Part shown: in pieces, positions 5,898 to 10,525 of the stretch
Layout: the number at the start of each line of letters is the position of its first letter
Position numbering within the stretch: position 1 is the stretch's first letter
Assembly: GCA_016199255.1 (NCBI GenBank)
Contig: JACQHA010000332.1
Location: 1-10,525 of the forward strand
Direction of reading: 5' to 3'
DNA length: 10,525 nucleotides
Source of the DNA: Deinococcus sp.
Lineage (GTDB): Bacteria; Deinococcota; Deinococci; JACQHA01
The notes under the pieces: model-generated
What the model was told of the DNA's origin: nothing
Databases searched by the model: none
What the model saw: the letters and a program-made list of their open reading frames with translations, nothing else
Position numbers and translations under genes: made by a program

Positions 5898-7070
5898 TCA
5901 CCCCCGCTTGCGCAGCGCCTCGCGCATGCGCTCCAGGCCGCGGGCAATGGTGGTGGTATCGGTCGCATAGGAAAAACGCATGTACCCGGGAGCGCCAAAG
6001 GCGGAGCCAGGGATCGCCGCCACCTTGGCCTCAGAGAGCAGGAACTGGGCGGCGTTCACGTCGCTCGGGTCAATGGAGCGGGTGTCCGCCAGGGCATAGA
6101 AAGCGCCCTGGGGCAGCGGGGTCTTGAGCCCCAGGTCATTGAGGCCGCCCACCATCAGGTCGCGCCGTTCCCGGAAGATCTGGCGCGCCTGCTCCATAGG
6201 CGGGCCAGTCAGCGCCGCCAGCGCGGCATACTGGGCAATGGAGGTAGCATTGGAGGTGCTCTGGCTCTGGATGGCGGCCATGGCGTCAATCACTTCCTGG
6301 GGGCCAGTGGCGTAGCCAATCCGCCAGCCAGTCATGGCATAGGTCTTGGACACAGCATTAAGGGTGACGCTGACGTCGGGGAAGCGCCGCGCCGGGCTAC
6401 TTACCTGGGCATCATAGACAATGTACTCGTAGATCTCGTCAGACACTAAATAGATGCCACGATCTGAACAGGCCTGGGCCACCGCATCAATATCCTTAGG
6501 CTCGTACACGGCGCCGGTGGGGTTGCAGGGGCTACAGAGGATCACCGCCTTGGTGCGTGGGGTCATGGCTTTCTCAATGGCCTGGGGGTTAATCTGGTAG
6601 CCGCCCTCGGGCCAGGTGGAGACAAACACCGGGATCCCTCCCGCCAGCTTCACCTCGGCGGGGTAGCTGTTCCAGTAGGGGGCGGGGATGATCACCTCGT
6701 CGCCCGGGTCCACAATGGCCATGAGCAGGTTGTAGATAGCCTGCTTGCCGCCGGTGGTAACAATCACCCGGCCGGGATCACAGTCAATGCCGTTCTCCAG
6801 CTTGAATTTCCGGGCAATAGCCTCGCGCAGCTCGGGGATGCCGGCCACTGCCGTATAGCGGGTGTGGCCAGCTTTGATAGCGGCAATAGCCGCCTGGCAG
6901 ATGTGCTCCGGGGTATCAAAGTCTGGCTCACCGGCGGCGAAGATGGCCACATCATAGCCCTTGGCCACCAGGGCTTTGGCCCGGGCGGTGATCTCTAAGG
7001 TTTTAGAGGCGCCCATACCCTGCAGGCGCGCCGCTAGTTTCAATCGGGAGGGAGTCATGGTCTTGACCAT
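5898..7070 (-). CDS. aspC: Pyridoxal-phosphate aminotransferase, aspartate aminotransferase type
   Basis: This 390-residue fold-type I aminotransferase resembles subgroup Ib aspartate aminotransferases, which exchange the amino group between aspartate and 2-oxoglutarate. Visible landmarks: FAAGEPDFDTP (44-54), TGGKQAIYN (106-114, phosphate-binding region), PAPYWNSYP (129-137, with the ring-stacking aromatic), SPCNPTG (180-186, N183), VSDEIYEY (209-216, D211 and Y214), SKTYAMTGWRIGY (241-253, K242 forming the Schiff base and R250), and MRFSYA (364-369, R365 binding the substrate alpha-carboxylate). All catalytic residues are present. The ATG at 7070 is one base from the ndk stop, so the two genes are almost certainly one operon; an in-frame ATG four codons later is a less likely start. 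Substrate preference (aspartate, or also prephenate or other amino acids) cannot be fixed from sequence alone. Confidence 0.92.
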   Translation of the reverse strand: MVKTMTPSRLKLAARLQGMGASKTLEITARAKALVAKGYDVAIFAAGEPDFDTPEHICQAAIAAIKAGHTRYTAVAGIPELREAIARKFKLENGIDCDPGRVIVTTGGKQAIYNLLMAIVDPGDEVIIPAPYWNSYPAEVKLAGGIPVFVSTWPEGGYQINPQAIEKAMTPRTKAVILCSPCNPTGAVYEPKDIDAVAQACSDRGIYLVSDEIYEYIVYDAQVSSPARRFPDVSVTLNAVSKTYAMTGWRIGYATGPQEVIDAMAAIQSQSTSNATSIAQYAALAALTGPPMEQARQIFRERRDLMVGGLNDLGLKTPLPQGAFYALADTRSIDPSDVNAAQFLLSEAKVAAIPGSAFGAPGYMRFSYATDTTTIARGLERMREALRKRG

Positions 7071-7071
7071 A

Positions 7072-7494
7072 TTATCTCAATAGCTCCTCGGGCCGGAAGA
7101 AGAGCCCTATTTCCCGCTGTGCCGAGGCTTCCGAGTCAGAGCCGTGCACAATATTCTCCTCAATGGCGGTGGCCAGGTCTCCCCTCATGGAGCCAGGCGG
7201 CGCCTTGGCGGGATCAGTGGCGCCCATCAGGGTGCGCACCTGATTGATGGCATCTGGCCCCTCCAGCACCATGGCCACCACTGGCCCAGAGGTGATGAAC
7301 TTCACCAGGCCGGAATAAAAGGGCTTGCCCTTGTGCTCCCCGTAGTGCCGCTCCGCCAGCTCCGGGGAGATCACCAGCTGCTTGAGCCCGACAATACGCA
7401 GGCCCTTGCGCTCCAGCCGGCTAATAACCTCCCCTACCAGGCTGCGCCGGACGCCATCGGGCTTCACCATGACGAAGGTGAAAGTAATGCCCAT
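7072..7494 (-). CDS. ndk: Nucleoside diphosphate kinase
   Basis: Ndk equilibrates nucleoside di- and triphosphates through a phosphohistidine intermediate in the cytoplasm. The 140-residue length is standard. Motifs include [11 protein letters not shown] (7-17, K11), [13 protein letters not shown] (48-60, Y51), a [18 protein letters not shown] segment (91-108, R104) and the active-site [17 protein letters not shown] segment (113-129) with the phosphorylated H117. All key residues are present. There is no SD; a TACCAT hexamer ends seven bases before the ATG, suggesting a leaderless message. It is the first gene of a two-gene operon with the aminotransferase and is divergent from the large secreted-protein gene. 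Confidence 0.97.
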   Translation of the reverse strand: MGITFTFVMVKPDGVRRSLVGEVISRLERKGLRIVGLKQLVISPELAERHYGEHKGKPFYSGLVKFITSGPVVAMVLEGPDAINQVRTLMGATDPAKAPPGSMRGDLATAIEENIVHGSDSEASAQREIGLFFRPEELLR

Positions 7495-7501
7495 GCAGAG
7501 G

Positions 7502-7528
7502 ATGGTACCACAAAGCCTTGCCGTCCAA
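7502..7528 (-). promoter_or_regulatory. Candidate ndk promoter (TTGGAC-N15-TACCAT)
   Basis: On the minus strand TTGGAC (7528-7523) and TACCAT (7507-7502) are separated by 15 bases, slightly short of the optimal 17. TACCAT fits TANNNT and lies seven bases before the ndk ATG, the same distance as in front of tnpB. Match quality is modest. Confidence 0.35.
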
Positions 7529-7692
7529 TGCTGTAGTAGGCCAGCCCAGTACTACCCAGCAAGGCGGAAGAACAAACACTGTCCCAATCGACCCGGATCC
7601 ACTACCGGGAACTTCTGGCTGACTTCTCCGGTCTTTTTATTAAGGCCGACGCGCCGTCTCACCAGGCAGAGGCGTGTCTACTGGAGGCCAAT
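7515..7692. other. Divergent intergenic region ndk / large secreted protein, with nested inverted repeats
   Basis: The 198-bp spacer holds no convincing gene. It contains a nested dyad: outer GCCTTGC/GCAAGGC (7515-7521, 7559-7565) and inner GTAGTA/TACTAC (7533-7538, 7550-7555). A smaller repeat CCCGG/CCGGG follows (7592-7596, 7605-7609). A third possible hairpin has arms GACGCGCC (7648-7655) and GGCGTGTC (7671-7678) with one G-U pair, ending four bases before the SD of the secreted-protein gene. The AT-rich stretch 7634-7643 could hold its -10, but no convincing -35 is seen. Confidence 0.35.
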
Positions 7693-10446
7693 ATGAATAA
7701 GTTCATTCGCAACGCTATGATGGCGCTGGCGGCAATGCTGCTCCTGCTCCCTGAGGGCGGAGCCCAGACTACCATCCAGCGCATCAGGACCAGGCAGGCA
7801 CCAACCACCACCAGCAGCCGCAGCTCTGTCAGCACGTCCACAGCGCGCAGCAGCACCCGGACCAGCTCTACCTCACTGGCCACCACCAGCAGCCGGCGCA
7901 CCTCCTCGACCTCGCCTCAGACTACTACCCGCAGCGACTTCAGCGGCCATATAGGCTTCGGCACCATGGTGTCTGCAGGCAGCAGCCTGACATCGTCTAC
8001 CAGCAGGTCCACTACCCTGGGCCGCTCTAGCACGCCCACTACCCGCGCCACCACATCGACCACCACGCGGCGTACCACTACTCTGCGGCCCACCACCCGT
8101 TCCACCAGCTCCAGCCGAACCACTACAGCCACCCTGCGCCGCACCTCTACTAGCTCCAGCAGCCTCACCAGCTCGCGCAGCAACCTTACCAACTTGCGCA
8201 GCAACTTGGTAAGGCAGGGTACCAGTTCCCTGAGGCAGCCCGCCTCCTCAACTACCACCAGGAGCACCAGTACATCCCCCACAACCACCAGGCGGACCAG
8301 TACATCAAGCCGTACCAGGAGCAGCACCCTGAGCCGGCGCAACACCTTTGGCAACAGCCAGTCCATTGCCGTCACCTCGTTTGAAGTAGGGGCTTCCAGC
8401 CTCTCGTTGCCTGCCGACGGGCGCAGCACCGCCACTCTGGTGGCGTACCTGGCCGACTTCGACGGGAATCCCCTGCCCAACGAGATCGTGCGCTTCACTA
8501 TTGTGCAGGGCACTGGCACTCTGGAGGAGACTGAGCTGGGCACCGACGTGGGCGTGGACCGGCTGGCGGTGCTCAATAGTCGAGCTAACCGGCTGAGCCG
8601 CTCTGCGCCACTGACCGCCCAGGCGGTGCAGGCTACTTCCCTGGGCGACGGCCGCTATGTGGCCCGCTACCAGGCCGGCACCACCGGCGAACCAGTGATC
8701 ATCGAGGCTGCCTGGGTCAGTACCGCCCAAACCGCCCTTCCTGCTGCCCAGCTGGTCATTGACCTGCGCAGCCCGGCGGCACTAAGCGTCTTTGTAGACG
8801 ATGACTCGCTTCCCGCCCTGGGCGGCGAGGAGGCAACCATCATTGCCTACTTGGAGGACGGGGATGGCCGGCCAGTAGACGGTGCCCGGGTGACGTTCAA
8901 CGTCATTGCCGGGACTGGCGAGATCATTCCTGCCAGCGAACTGGGCATTGCCCAGTCTGGGGGCCGCTACGCCGCAGTGTACCGCGCCGGCGGCACCGCT
9001 GGTGTGACCACCATCCAGGTAAGCGTGGTGGACGCTGATGTGCTACTGAGCGAAACTGTGCAGATCGAGCTGCGCGAGGTCAACCGCCTGGAGGCGCTGG
9101 CGTTCCCTAATGTAGTGCAGCGCCTGGGTGGCGCCACCAGCAGCAGTTTCGAACGCCCCATCCGGCTGGAGAACACCGCCACCATCGTAGTTGCCGTCCG
9201 CGACTCTGACGGTGACCTGGTGCGAGGCCTGGGGCCGCGGGACCTGATCGCCGAGGTGGCTACTGGACCGGGGAGCGTCACTAATATGAGCGAGATTGCC
9301 TCACCCACTGGCGAGGGCACCGGCGTGTACTACACCACCTACGTGGCCAGCCGGGCCGAAGACATGGCCACCGTTCTTATGACCAATCTGGCGGCCACCG
9401 GGAACCCCCAGGCCTCAGTGCAGGTGCAGACTGTGTCCACCATTGGGTCCACTGGCGGTATCGCTAGCGACCTGTTCTTGGTGGCGTTCACCGACGACCT
9501 CTACGACGCTGGCTCATCCAGCCCCCCCAGCCTATTGACGGCGTTGGTGTCTAACTCTGACGGCAACCCGGTAGACGGGCTGGTACCCGATGTGACCGTG
9601 CTCCAGGGCGTGGGCGCCACCTCCCGGGAGATGGTGGAACTGCCCAATCTAGCTACTGGTGGCGGCAGCGGCGTCTATGTGGCCGGCTACCTGGCGGCCA
9701 GCGTCGCCACCACCCAAGACACCACCGTACGGGCCAGAGCCCAAAGCCTCAACGGGCCCACCGTGATCGCTGACCAGATCATCACCATTGACCCGGTGCT
9801 GGAACCCATTGCTGTTGTGTTCCCACCGCTCCTGCCTGGGGACGCCAGCTCTCTTGCTACCATTGACGTGTTCAACCTGAACGACATTGTGCCCGACGAC
9901 CTCCGCTACCAGGTGAATATTACTGGCGGCACGGGGCGCATCCTGTTCCAGCCCAATAACTCTGGAGAGAACGGCGACCTGATCGCTGGCGACCTGATCG
10001 CCACTGGCGTGTACCAGGCTGGTGCCGGCAGCATTGTCACCTCCCTGGAGGTCACCGATACCGATGCCGCCGGGCTGCCAGCGGTGCTGGCTGATGTGTC
10101 GGTAGGCGCCCCCACTACCCTGACCGTGTTCGCCTTCCCAGGCCTGGCCAGGCTGAGCCAGAGCATCGCCCTAGACATCTTCGCCACTGACCAATTCGGC
10201 AACTCCCTGAGCGGCCACACTATCCGGGTGGATGTGGTGCGCGGCTCAGCGCTGGTGAGCAACGGCGGTCTAGCAGTAGATGACGGCCTGGGAGTGGGCC
10301 TGGTGCAGGATGCTTACGCCAACGACGGAGTGTATGTGGCCGAGGTGATTACCAGCTCGGTAGTGGCCGGGCCGGTGTTGTTGCGCATTACTGACACCAC
10401 CGACCGGCTCCAGCCCGTAGTCGAGGTAACAGCAGACGTGTTCTAG
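7693..10446 (+). CDS. Large exported protein: Ser/Thr/Arg-rich stalk plus Ig-like (invasin-type) repeats
   Basis: No specific family member is recognised. The 917-residue product starts with a Sec signal peptide (KFIR, hydrophobic core about 9-19, likely cleavage after GGAQ near residue 25). Residues 26-220 are low complexity: 113 of 195 are Ser or Thr, with 30 Arg, one Asp and no Lys or Glu, broken only by an island around 82-95 (DFSGHIGFGTMVSAG). From about 227 come roughly six beta-sandwich-like modules of the invasin/Big type, beginning near 227, 362, 466, 592, 704 and 807. Typical lines are LSLPADGRSTATLVAYLADFDG and ATIIAYLEDGDGRPVDGARV. The only lysine is K3 and there is no cysteine, so it is not a lipoprotein. 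No C-terminal LPxTG, membrane span or obvious barrel is seen, so anchoring is unclear. SD GGAGG (7683-7687) is five bases upstream of the ATG. Surface adhesion or a structural envelope role is inferred from architecture. Confidence 0.85.
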   Translation: MNKFIRNAMMALAAMLLLLPEGGAQTTIQRIRTRQAPTTTSSRSSVSTSTARSSTRTSSTSLATTSSRRTSSTSPQTTTRSDFSGHIGFGTMVSAGSSLTSSTSRSTTLGRSSTPTTRATTSTTTRRTTTLRPTTRSTSSSRTTTATLRRTSTSSSSLTSSRSNLTNLRSNLVRQGTSSLRQPASSTTTRSTSTSPTTTRRTSTSSRTRSSTLSRRNTFGNSQSIAVTSFEVGASSLSLPADGRSTATLVAYLADFDGNPLPNEIVRFTIVQGTGTLEETELGTDVGVDRLAVLNSRANRLSRSAPLTAQAVQATSLGDGRYVARYQAGTTGEPVIIEAAWVSTAQTALPAAQLVIDLRSPAALSVFVDDDSLPALGGEEATIIAYLEDGDGRPVDGARVTFNVIAGTGEIIPASELGIAQSGGRYAAVYRAGGTAGVTTIQVSVVDADVLLSETVQIELREVNRLEALAFPNVVQRLGGATSSSFERPIRLENTATIVVAVRDSDGDLVRGLGPRDLIAEVATGPGSVTNMSEIASPTGEGTGVYYTTYVASRAEDMATVLMTNLAATGNPQASVQVQTVSTIGSTGGIASDLFLVAFTDDLYDAGSSSPPSLLTALVSNSDGNPVDGLVPDVTVLQGVGATSREMVELPNLATGGGSGVYVAGYLAASVATTQDTTVRARAQSLNGPTVIADQIITIDPVLEPIAVVFPPLLPGDASSLATIDVFNLNDIVPDDLRYQVNITGGTGRILFQPNNSGENGDLIAGDLIATGVYQAGAGSIVTSLEVTDTDAAGLPAVLADVSVGAPTTLTVFAFPGLARLSQSIALDIFATDQFGNSLSGHTIRVDVVRGSALVSNGGLAVDDGLGVGLVQDAYANDGVYVAEVITSSVVAGPVLLRITDTTDRLQPVVEVTADVF
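8184..8214 (+). repeat. Perfect 9-bp inverted repeat inside the secreted-protein gene
   Basis: CCTTACCAA (8184-8192) and TTGGTAAGG (8206-8214) are perfectly complementary around a 13-base loop. No T-tract follows, so it is not an intrinsic terminator. It sits in the repetitive stalk region and encodes parts of LTN and LVR. Confidence 0.6.
8251..8310 (+). repeat. Imperfect 30-bp tandem repeat in the Ser/Thr/Arg region
   Basis: Two adjacent 30-base units (8251-8280 and 8281-8310) share AC(T/A)ACCACCAGG and ACCAGTACATC blocks in register. They encode TTTRSTSTSP and TTTRRTSTSS. This is direct evidence that the low-complexity stalk has grown by in-frame duplication. Confidence 0.7.
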
Positions 10447-10470
10447 CCGCTTCTCCTGGGCCGGCGCGTA

Positions 10471-10490
10471 CCCCTCCAGAGAAGGAGGGG
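10471..10490 (+). promoter_or_regulatory. SD-sequestering hairpin before the last gene
   Basis: CCCCTCC (10471-10477) pairs perfectly with GGAGGGG (10484-10490) around a six-base loop. The 3' arm is the SD of the gene starting at 10494 (GGAGG to ATG gap five bases). In RNA this stem would hide the ribosome-binding site, so translation may depend on unfolding by coupling, temperature or a trans factor. It begins 24 bases after the upstream stop codon. No U-tract follows, so a terminator function is less likely. Confidence 0.5.
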
Positions 10491-10493
10491 AAC

Positions 10494-10525
10494 ATGGACC
10501 TGATTATCCGCGAGGCGCGGCTGGA
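10494..10525 (+). CDS. Start of an unidentified gene (first 10 codons), possibly an amidohydrolase
   Basis: An ATG with a strong SD (GGAGG at 10484-10488) opens a frame reading MDLIIREARL up to the window edge. Similar openings (MDLLIKNARV and the like) are common in dihydroorotase and other amidohydrolases, where the first beta strand has this form, but ten residues cannot establish identity. It follows the secreted-protein gene by 47 bp on the same strand. The SD lies within a hairpin. Confidence 0.5.
   Translation, partial: MDLIIREARL

Noticed and set aside
8050..8310. CRISPR-like array in the repetitive part of the secreted-protein gene
   Set aside because: The repeats are degenerate, in frame and without regular unique spacers; they are low-complexity coding sequence.
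7917..8576. A 219-codon minus-strand open frame opposite the Ser/Thr/Arg region
   Set aside because: It is composed of Val/Leu/Arg runs that are the antisense of ACC/AGC-rich codons; no family features or SD support it.
1..10525. tRNA or rRNA genes
   Set aside because: No cloverleaf with a TTCRANNC arm or recognisable rRNA segment was noticed on either strand, but this was read by eye and not scanned with a covariance model.

Overview
The window is a GC-rich bacterial chromosome segment made almost entirely of tightly packed housekeeping genes. It carries one small mobile element and one very large secreted protein gene. Several starts are GTG with good Shine-Dalgarno (SD) sequences, and operon gaps are 1-18 bp. 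panC, ndk and tnpB instead have a -10-like hexamer 7-9 nt upstream of the ATG. The host cannot be assigned from this sequence. A free-living, possibly thermophilic lineage such as Chloroflexota or a Thermus/Deinococcus-like group would fit, but this is only an impression.

Layout. Minus strand 2514 to 1: panC, a PrsW-family intramembrane protease gene, then gatB, which runs off the left edge. Divergent from panC on the plus strand: an ECF sigma factor gene (2619), then a single-span membrane protein that looks like its anti-sigma factor (4541), then rlmB (5162). An IS200/IS605-type, tnpB-only element (about 3241-4516, minus strand) sits exactly at the sigma/anti-sigma junction. It replaces the last codons of the sigma gene with its own right-end sequence. 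Convergent with rlmB on the minus strand is the ndk-aspC pair (7494 to 5898). Divergent from ndk on the plus strand is a 917-codon exported protein (7693-10446) with a Ser/Thr/Arg-rich N-terminal stalk and about six Ig-like (invasin-type) repeats. The last 32 bases begin another gene behind an SD that lies inside a hairpin.

How the genes may work together. panC, gatB, rlmB, ndk and aspC serve CoA synthesis, tRNA amidation, rRNA methylation, nucleotide balance and amino-acid metabolism. The most suggestive grouping is PrsW-type protease, ECF sigma and membrane anti-sigma candidate within 4.2 kb. In Bacillus subtilis PrsW cleaves the anti-sigma factor RsiW to release SigW, so a comparable cell-envelope signalling module is a reasonable hypothesis here. 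The tnpB element appears to have intact RuvC and zinc-finger residues. Its right end can be read as the 3' end of an omega-RNA whose guide matches the uninterrupted sigma/anti-sigma junction.
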